Source: Monoplex corrugatus
Lineage: Eukaryota > Mollusca > Gastropoda > Littorinimorpha > Ranellidae
NCBI GenBank assembly: GCA_030674185.1
Contig: JAPXFY010000022.1
Coordinates: 47,725,898-47,789,897 of the forward strand
Direction: 5' to 3'
Length of the DNA stretch: 64,000 nt
The notes under the pieces: model-generated
Database searches by the model: none
What the model was told of the DNA's origin: nothing
The model's input: the letters and a program-made list of their open reading frames with translations, nothing else
Shown here: piece after piece, positions 48,805 through 59,932 of the stretch
Position numbering within the stretch: position 1 is the stretch's first letter
Layout: the number at the start of each line of letters is the position of its first letter
Position numbers and translations under genes: made by a program

Positions 48805-49528
48805 TCGTTATCAATATCTTGTTCATGTTCTTGCTGTTCTTGCTCTTGCTCTTGTTCTTATTGTTGTTATCAGTATTTCCATTATTATCACTATTTTTAT
48901 GATTATCATTGTCATAATTATTACTTTATTGTTATTGCTGTTACTGCTATCATTATCATTATCATCATAATTATTATTGTTATTACCATCATCATCATCA
49001 TCATCATTTTTATCACATTTTTAGTAGCAAGAAAGTCTAAGTCCCTCTGAGGACAAGCCCCCCTTCCCACTTTCACGCAACTGTTTCCAATCTAGACTTA
49101 CATTCTAAGCTGACCAGGTCGTATCCAGGTCATCAGCAACTCTTCTAGATGATATGCTCACAAGTCTCTAGTCAAATATGACATGAAAAAAGTTAGAAAA
49201 AAACAGAAGGAAAAGCGTACAGTTTTCGTATCATTTATTAATTTCTTCAATTTTATCATGTACTTCTTTCTTGATATGTATTGGGTTATTGTACGCCACA
49301 CTTCATTTTTTCCTAAGTTCTGGAGCATTGTACGTCACACGGTACACATTTCCAGTAATGTAGACAATTTACCTTTATGAAAACAGCCAAGAACAATGTG
49401 ATATCAAGATACGTAGTGAACGCTTCTTCCTCATTTTTCAAATCTACGCACTACTGGGCATATGTAGCACAGGACATATACAATCATATCTACGAAATAT
49501 AATTGCATGAAACTCAATCTGTACCCAC
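48805..49528 (-). other. Intron with ATT/ATC tract
   Basis: TTCTTG/TTATTG repeats and ATT/ATC repeats to about 49025, then intron matching 41350-41881. No gene seen. Confidence 0.7.
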
Positions 49529-49633
49529 TTTGTGTTTCACAATAGGTTCCTGTATAGCCCGTCTGACACTGGCATGTTCCATTCCAGGTGCAGATGCCGC
49601 CATTTTGACACGCCTTGGTGAAACATGAGGTCA
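49529..49633 (-). CDS. EGF-like exon, type A-alpha
   Basis: Complete 105-nt phase 1-1 EGF exon, donor GTGGGT. Loop residues read CFTKAC, QNGGIC, TWNGTC and TGYTGTYC. No O-fucose consensus. Separated from the type B exon 45773 by the APE-type LINE. Confidence 0.87.
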
Positions 49634-51163
49634 CTGCCGTTCAAAAGACACAAAACACAACCATCAGCTTTAGTCTATGTCATCATCGTCTTTACATGTA
49701 GAGTGTCTCATCATCACCTTTAGCGTGTGTCATCATCATTTCAGAGTGTGCCATCATCATGTTTAGTAGGTCTCATTATCATTTTTAGCATTACCATAGT
49801 CATCTTTAGCGTGTGTCATATTTAGCGTGTGTCATCATCATCTTACGGGTGTATTACCATCTGGTTTCGTGCGTGTCATCATCATCTTCAGCAGGTGTCA
49901 TCATCATCCCTAGCGTGTCATCATCATCTTCAGAGTGTATCATCATCATCTTTAGCGTGTGTCATCATCAATTATAAGCTCAATTTTTCAGCATCTTTAC
50001 CGATATACCCATAAGAAAATACGTTTTGCAAATACTTCTTTGACTCAATCTTTTTTCTTTTTTCTTCTATTTTCTTTTCTTATTTGTAGTCTTTATCGAT
50101 TGCATGCGTTTGCGTAGTGCATGAGTGTGCTTTGATATATATCTCTAAGATTTGAAACGATAGAAATACTGTTGTTCATATTATTTTATTGTTATTATTA
50201 TTGTTGTTATTATCATTATTATTACTATCGTTATTATCATTATCATGATTACTACTATTATTGTTATTTTTGTTGTTGTTATCATTGTTATTACTATTAC
50301 AATCATTGATATTATTATTGTTATCATTATTATCGTTATTATTATCAAATAGTTTCTAGTCAAATAAGACACGAAAAATGACTGAAAAAGAAATGGAAAC
50401 AAATCTAAGACTAAAGGAGAAAACACAAACAGATCTAAACGCTACAGTGGACAGCTTACTGGGAACATGAGATTTCTTTAAGAACCGAATAAATTGCATT
50501 CTAAATTGAAGTTTACTGTCTCCACCTATCAAAGATGAAACCACCGACAACACTTGTAGAAGCAAATGTTATATTTCAAGCCTGATTGTAGTCCTCCAAA
50601 TGAAGACTGTCATAACACTGTCACATTCTGAAGGAAACTGGATATAGAGAAGAGGAACCCAGCTCTTACTTTTGTGAGTAACCTCCTTTTAGTTAGGAAC
50701 AACAATGTTGTTGAAATCATGATAGCTGTCTTCCTCGTCTTATACTCTATATTGATTTGATAGTGAAGACATAACAGAAACTATGTCATCAACATCATCT
50801 TTAGTATGCGTCATCATCTGTAATGTGTCATATTGAATAATTGTATACAATAGTGTACATTTTTCTTGTTATTTATCGATTTCTTCAATTTTAGCCTGTA
50901 CATGTTTCTTGTTATGTATTAAATTATGCACGTAATAGTCTTCATTTTTTTCTTAGTATGTATTGGAGTATTGTACGTCAGAATATACATATTTCCCATA
51001 ATGTAGACAATCAACCATTATGAAATTAGCCAAGAACAATGAGATATCAAGATAGGCTGTGAACGCTTCTTCTCATTTTCCAAATCTACTGGGCATATTT
51101 AGCATAGTATCTATACAATCATGTCCACGAAATACAATTACATGAAACTAAATCTATGCTCAC
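49634..51163 (-). other. Intron across the module III / IV joint
   Basis: Minisatellite-type repeats (49700-49970), ATT-rich tract (50180-50345), module-start block from 50517. No gene seen. Confidence 0.7.
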
Positions 51164-51268
51164 TTTGTGTTTCACAGTAGGTTCCTGTATAGCCCGTCTG
51201 ACACTGGCATTTGCCATTCCAGGAACAGGTGCCGCCATTTTGACACCCCTTGTTGAAACATGAAGTCA
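51164..51268 (-). CDS. EGF-like exon, type A-beta variant
   Basis: Complete 105-nt phase 1-1 EGF exon, donor GTGAGC. Loop residues read CFNKGC, QNGGTC, SWNGKC and TGYTGTYC. O-fucose consensus present. The (CA)n tract and most of the intron upstream of its acceptor are deleted: the next exon remnant starts only about 140 bp away. Confidence 0.85.
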
Positions 51269-51406
51269 CTGCCGTTCAAAAGACACAAAACACAACCATC
51301 AGCTTCAGTCTATGCCATCATCTTTAACGTGTACCATCATCACCTTTATCATCAGTTATCATCATCTTTAGTCTGTGTCATTATCATTTCAGCGAGTGTC
51401 ATCATA

Positions 51407-51470
51407 ACAACAGGGGTGCACGTGCCCCCATTCAAGCATGGACGTTGAACGTTGCAGACTTGGTTCTGGT
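51407..51470 (-). pseudogene. Truncated type B EGF exon
   Basis: Keeps the acceptor and the first half (QVCNVQRPC, LNGGTC, TPV), then switches to intron of an A exon at about 51407. The C4-C6 half and the GTCAGT donor are gone, so it cannot be spliced as a normal exon. The joint uses sequence around CATAACAACAGGGGTGC. Confidence 0.8.
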
Positions 51471-52307
51471 CTGTTACAGAGATTTTTATCATCATCATCA
51501 TCATCATTATTTTTATTATCATTATCATTATTATTATTACTATTATTATTGTAATTATCATTATCAATATCTTCTTCATGTTCTTGCTGTTCTTGCTCTT
51601 GTTCTTGTTCTTATTGTTGTTATCAGTATTTCCATTATTATCACTATTTTTATGATTATCATTGTCATAATTATTACTTTATTGTTATTGCTGTTACTGC
51701 TATCATTATCATTATTATTATCATCATATTTATTATTGTTATTACCATCATCATCATCATCATCATCATTTTTATCACATTTTTAGTAGCAAGAAAGTAT
51801 GAAGAGAGCTGGCTAGCAGAAGTCCCTCTGAGGACAAGCCCCCTTCCCACTTTCACGCAACTGTTTCCACCCTAGACTTACATTCTAAGCTGACCAGGTC
51901 GCATCCAGGTCATCAGCAACTCTTCTAGATGATATGCTCGCAAGTCTCTAGTCAAATATGACATGAAAAAAGTTAGAAAAAAACAGAAGGAAAAGCGTAC
52001 AGTTTTCGTATCATTTATTAATTTCTTCAATTTTATCCTGTACTTCTTTCTTGATATGTATTGGGTTATTGTACGCCACACTTCCATTTTTTCCTAAGTT
52101 TTGGAGCATTGTACGTCACACGGTACATATTCCAGTAATGTAGACAATTTACCTTTATGAAAACAGCCAAGAACAATGTGATATCAAGATACGTAGTGAA
52201 CGCTTCTTCCTCATTTTCCAAATCTACGTACTACTGTGATATGTAGCACAGGACATATACAATCATATCTACGAAATATAATTGCATGAAACTAAATCTG
52301 TACCCAC
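51471..52307 (-). other. Intron with ATT/ATC tract
   Basis: ATT/ATC repeats 51485-51785, then intron matching 41350-41881. No gene seen. Confidence 0.7.
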
Positions 52308-52412
52308 TTTGTGTTTCACAGTAGGTTCCTGTATAGCCCGTCTGACACTGGCATGTTCCATTCCAGGTGCAGATGCCGCCATTTTGACACGCCTTGGTGA
52401 AACATGAGGTCA
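52308..52412 (-). CDS. EGF-like exon, type A-alpha
   Basis: Complete 105-nt phase 1-1 EGF exon, donor GTGGGT. Loop residues read CFTKAC, QNGGIC, TWNGTC and TGYTGTYC. No O-fucose consensus. Same peptide as 49529-49633. Confidence 0.87.
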
Positions 52413-53965
52413 CTGCCGTTCAAAAGACACAAAACACAACCATCAGCTTCAGTCTATGTCATCATCGTCTTTACATGTAGAGTGTCTCATCATCACCTTT
52501 AGCGTGTGTCATCATCACTTCAGAGTGTGCCATCATCATGTTTAGTCAGTGTCATTATCATTTTTAGCATTACCATAGTCATCTTTAGCGTGTGTCATAT
52601 TTAGCGTGTGTCATCATCATCTTACGGGTGTATTACCATCTGGTTTCGTGCGTGTCATCATCATCATCTTCAGCGTCTTTCATCATCATCTTTAGCAGGT
52701 GTCATCATCATCCCTAGCGTGTCATCATCTTCAGAGTGTATCATCATCATCTTTAGCGTGTGTCATCATCAATTATAAGCTCAATTTTTCAGCATCTTTA
52801 CCGATATACCCATAAGAAAATACGTTTTGCAAATACTTCTTTGACTCAATCTTTTTTCATTTTCTTCTATTTTCTTTTCTTATTTGTAGTCTTTATCGAT
52901 TGCATGCGTTTGCTTAGTGCGCGAGTGTGCTTTGATATATGTCTTAAGATTTGAAACGATAGAAATACTGTTGTTCATATTATTTTATTGTTATTATTAT
53001 TGTTGTTATTATCATTATTATTACTATCATTATTATCATTATCATGATTATTACTATTATTGATATTTTTGTTGTTATTATCATTGTTATTACTATTACA
53101 ATCATTGATATTATTATTATCATTATTATCGTTATTATAATCAAATAGTTTCTAGTCAAATAAGACACGAAAAAGGACTGAAAAAGAAATGGAAACAAAT
53201 CTAAGACTAAAGGAGAAAACACAAACAGATCTAAACGCTACAGTGGAAAGTCTACTGGGAACATCAGATTTCTTTTAGAACCGAATACATTGCATTCTAA
53301 ATTGAAGTTTACAGTCTCCACCTATCAAAGATGAAACCACCCACAAGACTTGTAGAAGCAAATGTTATACTTCAAGCCCAATTGTAGTCCTCCAAATGAA
53401 GACTGTCATAACACTGTCACATTCTGAAGGAAACTGGATATAGAGAAGAGGAACCCAGCTCTTACTTTTGTGAGTAACCTCCTTTTAGTTAGGAACAATA
53501 ATGGCGTTGAAATCATGATAGCTGTCTTCATCGTCTTATACTCTGTATTGATTTGATAATGAAGACATAGCAGAAACCATGTCATCAATATCATCTTTAG
53601 TATGCGTCATCATCTTTAATGTGTCATACTGAACAATTGTACGCAACAGTGTACATTTTTCTTGTTATTTATTGATTTCTTCAATTTTAGCCTGTACATG
53701 TTTCTTGTTATGTATTAAATTATGCACGTAATAGTCTTCATATTTTTCTTGGTATGTATTGGAGCATTGTACGTCAGAATATACATATTTCCCACATTGT
53801 AGACAATCGCCATCATGAAAACAGCCAAGTACAATGTGACATCAAGATAGGCAGTGAACGCTTCTTCTCATTTACCAAATCTACGTACTACTGGGCATAT
53901 TTAGCACAGCATATATACAATCATGTCCACGAAATACAATTACATTAAACTAAATCTATACTCAC
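52413..53965 (-). other. Intron across the module IV / V joint
   Basis: Minisatellite-type repeats (52480-52770), ATT-rich tract (52975-53140), module-start block from 53313. No gene seen. Confidence 0.7.
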
Positions 53966-54070
53966 TTTGTGTTTCACAGTAGGTTCCTGTATAGCCCGTC
54001 TGACACTGGCATGTTCCATTCCAGGAACAGATGCCGCCATTTTGACATGCCTTGGTGAAACATGAGGTCA
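53966..54070 (-). CDS. EGF-like exon, type A-beta/alpha intermediate
   Basis: Complete 105-nt phase 1-1 EGF exon, donor GTGAGT. Loop residues read CFTKAC, QNGGIC, SWNGTC and TGYTGTYC. It combines the SWNG of beta exons with the T-C and TGY of alpha exons, which may reflect gene conversion. No O-fucose consensus. Confidence 0.87.
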
Positions 54071-56196
54071 CTGCCGTTCAAAAGACGCAAAACACAAACT
54101 TCAGCTTTAGACTATGTCATCATCATCTTTAACGTGTACCATCATCACCTTTATCATTTGTCATCATCATCTTTAGCCCGTGTCATTATCATTTTAGCGT
54201 GTGTCATCATAACATTTACAGTGTGTCGTCATCACGTTTAGTGAGTGTCATTATCATTATTAGCATGTGTCATAGTCATTCCTAGCATGTGTCATGTTTG
54301 GCGAGTGACATCATTTTAGGGTGTAGCATCATTAGTAGTTTCTGTCTCCATCATCTTTACACTGTGTGTGTGTGTGTGTCTATGTGTATGTGTGTGTGTG
54401 TGTGTATGTGTGTGTGTGTGAGTGTGTGTGTGTGTGTGTGAGTGTGTGTGTGCGTGTGTGTGTGTGCATGTGCGAGTGTGTGCATGTGTGTGTGCGTGCA
54501 TGTGTGTATGTGTGTGAGAGAATCATCTTAAGTGTGTATCACAATTATTATTATGCGAGTTGCAATCATTCCACTTTAGTTTGTGTTATTATCATCTTTA
54601 GAATGTGACCAGATAAATTTTTCGATGTGCCACATTCATCTTTATTGCCTATCAAAATCACCTTTAGTTTTTGGAGGGGAAGTGTGCACCACATCATCAC
54701 TAGTGTCAGTCACCATCAACATCCAGTTACACCATGTGTCATCATAATTCTACCATGTGTCATCATCATGTTAGCGTGTGTCATCACTTTTAGTATGTGT
54801 CATATCACAATTATTGTGAGCCATCATCATCTGTACAATGTGTCATCATCATCTTAAGTATGTGTCATAATCACATCCGTCCTGTGTCATCATCATCTTC
54901 AGAATGTGTCATCATCATCTTTAGCGTCTGTTGTCATCAAATTTAACGCCAATTTTTCAGCATCTTTAGTGATGTACCCACACAAAAAATTGCAAATACT
55001 TCTCTCCCTAATTTTTTTTTTTTCTTCTATTTTTCTTATGTGTAGTGTTTATTGATTACATGCGTTTGTATGGTGCGTAAATCTTTGACACCATAGAAAT
55101 ACTGTTGTTTTTATTGTTTTATTGTTAATATTTTTATTATCATTACTATTATTGTTATGATTATTATCATTATCATCATCATTATTATTATTATTAAAGT
55201 CTATATTATCATTATTATTATTATCATCTTAATTATTACTTAATAGTTTCTCGTCAAACATGACAGAAAAAAGGTTTGAAAAAGAAATGGGAAAAATCTA
55301 AGAGTAAAGGAGAGAACGCAAACAAATCTAAACACCACAGTGGATATCCTAATGGGAGCATCAGATTTCTTTCATAAAAGAATTTATTGAATTCTAAATT
55401 GAAGTTAACTGTCTCCGCCTACCAAAGGGGGCACCACCCACAGTTTTTGTAGAAGCAAATGTTATATTTCAAGCCTGATAGTAGTCCTTCAAATCATAAT
55501 ACTGTTACATTCTGAAGAAAACTGGATATCAAGATGAAGAACCCAGCTCTTACTTTTGTGGGTAACCTCCTTTTACCTAGGAACAATAATGACGTTGAAA
55601 TTTGTAGTGAAGACATAACAGAATCCATGATAGCTGCCTTCATTGCATTATACACTGTATAGATTTGTAGTGAAGACATAACAAAAACCATGTCATCATC
55701 ATCATCTTTAGTGTGCATCATTACCTTTAATGTGTGTCATCATCATCTTTAATGTGTCACCATCCTCTTTAGCTTGTGTCATCATTTAATTGTTTCGTCA
55801 TCATCATCTTTAGCCTGAATTATTACTGTCTGGAGTGTGTCGTCATGATCTTTGGCGTGTGTCATCGTCATCTCTAGTGTGTTATCGTCATTTTTTGCAG
55901 TCACCATTATCAGGAGCATGTGCCATCATCATCTTGACAGTGTGCCATCCTCATCTTTAACGTATGCTCTCATTGTCATTAGTGTACAGACGTGTGTATA
56001 AGCACAGTGATATATATGTCAACCCACTTTGCTGCAACTAAAGGGACAAACTACAAAACACAGAAAGTTAACAAACAAAGAAACGAAAAACAAGAAACAT
56101 CACCACAAAAGATACGTGCACAGGCACGGCAGGGTAAACGTACATGAATCATACAAAATAGTGGGAAAGGAAGACATAATGTGCATATGTACTGAC
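54071..56196 (-). other. Intron: (GT)n, minisatellite, ATT tract
   Basis: (GT)n 54363-54516, minisatellite-type repeats (54690-54950), ATT-rich tract (55125-55245), module marker at about 55409. No gene seen. Confidence 0.7.
54363..54516. repeat. (GT)n microsatellite
   Basis: Interrupted GT array, (CA)n in the transcript, about 293 nt upstream of the acceptor of exon 53966-54070. Confidence 0.95.
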
Positions 56197-56322
56197 CAGC
56201 TGTCTGACAATTGAGGCCAGTGTACTCAGCAGTACAGGTGCAGTTATACGATGATGTACCAACAGGGGTGCACGTGCCCCCATTCAAGCATGGACGTTGA
56301 ACGTTGCAGACTTGGTTCTGGT
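56197..56322 (-). CDS. EGF-like exon, type B
   Basis: 126-nt phase 1-1 EGF exon, donor GTCAGT. Loop residues read QVCNVQRPC, LNGGTC, TPVGTSSYNC and TAEYTGLNC. O-fucose consensus present. Four bases upstream of the acceptor are missing relative to other B exons (GTAACAG kept, TCTG lost), bringing the ATT/ATC tract even closer. Confidence 0.83.
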
Positions 56323-56351
56323 CTGTTACATTTTTATCATCATCATCGTCA

Positions 56352-56403
<52 letters not shown>

Positions 56404-57305
56404 CATTATTATTATTATCATTATTATTACTATTGTTATATTATTATTATCATTATTGTTATTGTTATTACTACTACTATTGTAATTATTATTATTATCA
56501 TTATCATTATGGTTGTTGTTCTTGTTCTTGTTTTTGTTCTTGTTCTTGTTATTATTGTTATCAGTATTAACATTATTATCACTATTGTTATCATTATCAT
56601 AATTATTACTTTATTATTATTGCTATTACTGATATCATTATCGTCATTAACATTTTAATTGTTGTTATTACTATCACCATCATCATTATCATCATCATTT
56701 TTATCATATTATTAGTAGCAAGAAAGTCTGAGGAGAGCTGGATAGCAGAAGACCCTGTGAGGAGAAGCCCCCCTTCCCACTTTCATGCAACTCTTTCCAC
56801 TTTAGCCTTACATTCTAAGCTGACCAGATCACATCCAGGTCATCAACATCTTGATCGTATGTCATCAATTTTACCGTAATTTGAAAGCAACATTTGTGAT
56901 AATTCCACAACTCTTCTAAATGATATGCTCACAAGCCTCAAGTCAAATATGACATGAAAAAGTTAGAAAAAGACAGAAGGAAAAGCGTACAGTTTTCGTA
57001 ATATTTACTGATTTCTTCAATTTTACCCTGTACTTATTTCTTGATATGTATTGGGTTATTGTGCGCCATACTTTTTTTTCTCAGTAAGTTTTGGAGCATT
57101 GTACGTCACCCGGTTCATATTTCCAGTAATGTAGACAATTTACCTTTATGAAAACAGCCAAGAACAATGTGATATCAAGATACTTAGTGAACGCTTCTTC
57201 CTCATTTTCCAAATCTACTTACTACTGGGCATATGTAGTACAGGACAAATGCATATACAATCATGTCCACGAAATATAATCGCATGAAACTAAATCTGTA
57301 CCCAC
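56323..57305 (-). other. Intron with long ATT/ATC tract
   Basis: Almost pure ATT repeats at 56350-56420 inside a tract reaching 56715, then intron matching 23770-24200. No gene seen. Confidence 0.7.
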
Positions 57306-57410
57306 TTTGTGTTTCACAGTAGGCTCCTGTATAGCCCGTCTGACACTGGCATGTTCCATTCCAGGTGCAGATGCCACCATTTTGACACGCCTTGGTGAAA
57401 CATGAGGTCA
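57306..57410 (-). CDS. EGF-like exon, type A-alpha
   Basis: Complete 105-nt phase 1-1 EGF exon, donor GTGGGT. Loop residues read CFTKAC, QNGGIC, TWNGTC and TGYTGAYC, with Ala before Tyr-Cys as in 26596-26700. No O-fucose consensus. Acceptor ATGGCAG instead of ACGGCAG. Confidence 0.87.
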
Positions 57411-58283
57411 CTGCCATTCAAAAGACACAAAACACAACCATCAGCTTTAGTCTATGTCACCATCACATTTAGAGTGTGCCATCATCATGTTTAGTCAGTG
57501 TCATTATCATTTTTAGCATTACCATAGTCATCTTTAGCGTGCGTCATATTTAGCATGTGTCATCATCATCTTAAGGGTGTATTACCATATGGTTTCGTGC
57601 GTCTCATCATCATCATCTTCAGCGTCTTTCATCATCATCTTTAGCAGGTGTCATCATCATCCCTAGCGTGTTGTCATTATCTTCAGAGTGTATCATCATC
57701 ATCTTTAGCGTGTGTCATCATCAATTTTAAGCTCAATTTTTCAGAATCTTTACCGATATACCCATATGAAAATACGTTTTGCAAATATTTCTTTTGCTCA
57801 AATTTTTTTTCTTTTTTTTGTATTTTTCTTTTCTTAAATGTAGTCTTTATTGAGTGCATACATTTGCGTAGTGCGTGAGTGTGCTTTGATATAAACCTTT
57901 AAGATTTGACACAATAGAAATACTGTTATTCATATTATTTTATTGTTGTTATTATTGTTGTTATTATCATTGTTATTACTATCATTATCATCATTATCAT
58001 GATTATGAGTGTGTCGTCGTGATATTTAGCGTGTGTCGTCTTTAGCATATGCTCTCATTGTCATTAGTGTACAGACGTGTGTATAGGCACAGCAATATAC
58101 ATGTCAACCCACTTTGCTGCAATTAAAGGGACAAACTACAAAATACAGAATGTTAACAAATAAAGAAACGAAAAACAAAAAACAAATCACCACAAAGACA
58201 CGTGCTAAGGCACGGCAGGGCAAAACGTACATGAATCATACAAAATAGTGGGAAAGGAAGACATAATGTGCATATGTACTGAC
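57411..58283 (-). other. Intron with an abrupt joint near 58005
   Basis: Minisatellite-type repeats, then an ATT-rich tract (57935-58005) that stops at GATTATGAGTGTGTCGTCG, where sequence homologous to 55830 onward begins. No gene seen. Confidence 0.7.
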
Positions 58284-58409
58284 CTGCTGTCTGACAATTG
58301 AGGCCAGTGTACTCAGCAGTACAGGTGCAGTTATACGATGATGTACCAACAGGGGTGCACGTGCCCCCATTCAAGCATGGACGTTGAACGTTGCAGACTT
58401 GGTTCTGGT
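58284..58409 (-). CDS. EGF-like exon, type B
   Basis: 126-nt phase 1-1 EGF exon, donor GTCAGT, acceptor CTGTAACAG. Loop residues read QVCNVQRPC, LNGGTC, TPVGTSSYNC and TAEYTGLNC. O-fucose consensus present. Upstream of the acceptor this copy has unique sequence (about 58420-58505) instead of immediate triplet repeats, which may be the ancestral flank or an insertion. Confidence 0.85.
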
Positions 58410-59210
58410 CTGTTACAGACATTTTCATAATGACTACCAGGCTAAACCTATCTCTCAGTAAAATGGCTACTCACTTGGGTAGGTTTCATCGGCGATCCAG
58501 CCAACATTTTTATCATCATCAGCATCAGCATCATCATCATCATTATTGTTATCATTATTATTATTATTACTATTACTACTAATACTACTACTACTATTGT
58601 AATTATCATTATTAATATCATTATTATTATTATTGTTGTTCTTGTTCTTGTTATTGCTCTTGTTCTTGTTACTATTGCTGTTATCAGTTTTACCATTATT
58701 ATCACTATTGTTAGCATTATCATTATCATCATTATTACTTTATTATTATTGTTATTACTGCTATCATTATCGTCGTTATTATCATTGTAATTATTACGTT
58801 TGTGATATATCCACAACACTTCTAAATGATATGCTCATAAGTCTCTAGTCAAATATGACATGAGAAATGTTAGAAAAAGACAGAAGGAAAAGCGTAGAGT
58901 TTTTGTATTATTTATTGATTTCTTCAGTTTAACCCTGTGCTTGCTTCTTGATATGTATTGAGTTATTGTACACCATACTCTTCATTTTTTCTCAGTAAGT
59001 TCTGGAGCATTGCACGTTACACAATACATATTTCCAGTAATGTAGACAATTTACCTTTATGAAAACAGCCAAGAACAATGTGATATCAAGATACGTAGTG
59101 AACGCTTCTTCCTCATTTTCCAAATCTACGTAATATTGGGCATATGTAGAACAGGACATATACAATCATGTCCACGAAATATAATTGCATGAAACTAAAT
59201 CTGTACCCAC
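58410..59210 (-). other. Intron with ATT/ATC tract
   Basis: About 85 bp of unique sequence, then ATT/ATC/CTT-type repeats 58507-58795 and the conserved pre-donor block. No gene seen. Confidence 0.7.
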
Positions 59211-59315
59211 TTTGTGTTTCACAATAGGTTCCTGTATAGCCCGTCTGACACTGGCATGTTCCATTCCAGGTGCAGATGCCACCATTTTGACACGCTTTGG
59301 TGAAACATGAGGTCA
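59211..59315 (-). CDS. EGF-like exon, type A-alpha
   Basis: Complete 105-nt phase 1-1 EGF exon, donor GTGGGT. Loop residues read CFTKAC, QNGGIC, TWNGTC and TGYTGTYC. No O-fucose consensus. Only about 50 bp upstream of its acceptor the sequence switches into a truncated B exon. Confidence 0.85.
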
Positions 59316-59369
59316 CTGCCGTTTAAAAGACACAAAACACAACCATCAGCTATAGTCTATGTCATCATC

Positions 59370-59464
59370 AGCAGTACAGGTGCAGTTATACGATGATGTA
59401 CCAATAGGGGTGCACGTGCCCCCATTCAAGCATGGACGTTGAACGTTGCAGACTTGGTTCTGGT
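59370..59464 (-). pseudogene. Truncated type B EGF exon
   Basis: Keeps the acceptor and the coding part through QVCNVQRPC, LNGGTC, TPIGTSSYNC and TCTA. Then at about 59369 it joins CATCATCA intron repeat. The last loop, sixth cysteine and GTCAGT donor are missing. Confidence 0.8.
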
Positions 59465-59932
59465 CTGTTACAGACATTTTTATCATCATCATCATCATTA
59501 TTATTATTATCATTATTATCATTATCATTATTATTATTATTACTATTATTATTGTAGGCTTACATCCGTCCATTCATCCACAAACACTCTGCACCTACGA
59601 CCTGGAGAGGACACTCCAGCCTCGCTACTAACACTAGTGTCGGCACAACACGGGAAGCAACAGATACCGGTGATAAGTCATTGCTCAACTGGCGTAGAGC
59701 TGACTCCAGGGGTTGCTTTTGACGGTGGGAGAGAGCTTCGTGTCTTACTGGACAGCTACCGCCCGCCTAAGCTGGGCAGCCCCCAGCCAGTTAGGTGCTG
59801 TCCCGCCACGACCTGCCTTCTTCATTGGGTGCATGAAGATTAGGAGAAAATCTGACAAGCAGGTCGTTAATTACCGCACCAAACAAAAAGAAAAATTCAA
59901 ATTCAAGAAACGGATCAGGAAAAGGATCAGCA

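Larger units (their letters stand above)
42870..50516. repeat. Array module III (A-B-A exons)
   Basis: This module holds exons A-beta 43515, B 45773 and A-alpha 49529 and carries an APE-type LINE at 45991-48804 between the last two. It starts at the same marker as duplicons I and II but lacks their gamma, delta, C and epsilon exons. Confidence 0.75.
50517..53312. repeat. Array module IV, internally deleted
   Basis: Shortened A-B-A module. Intron sequence downstream of exon 51164-51268 runs directly into the middle of a B exon at about 51407, so roughly the interval present as 43800-45830 in module III is missing. Exon A-alpha 52308 is intact. Confidence 0.75.
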
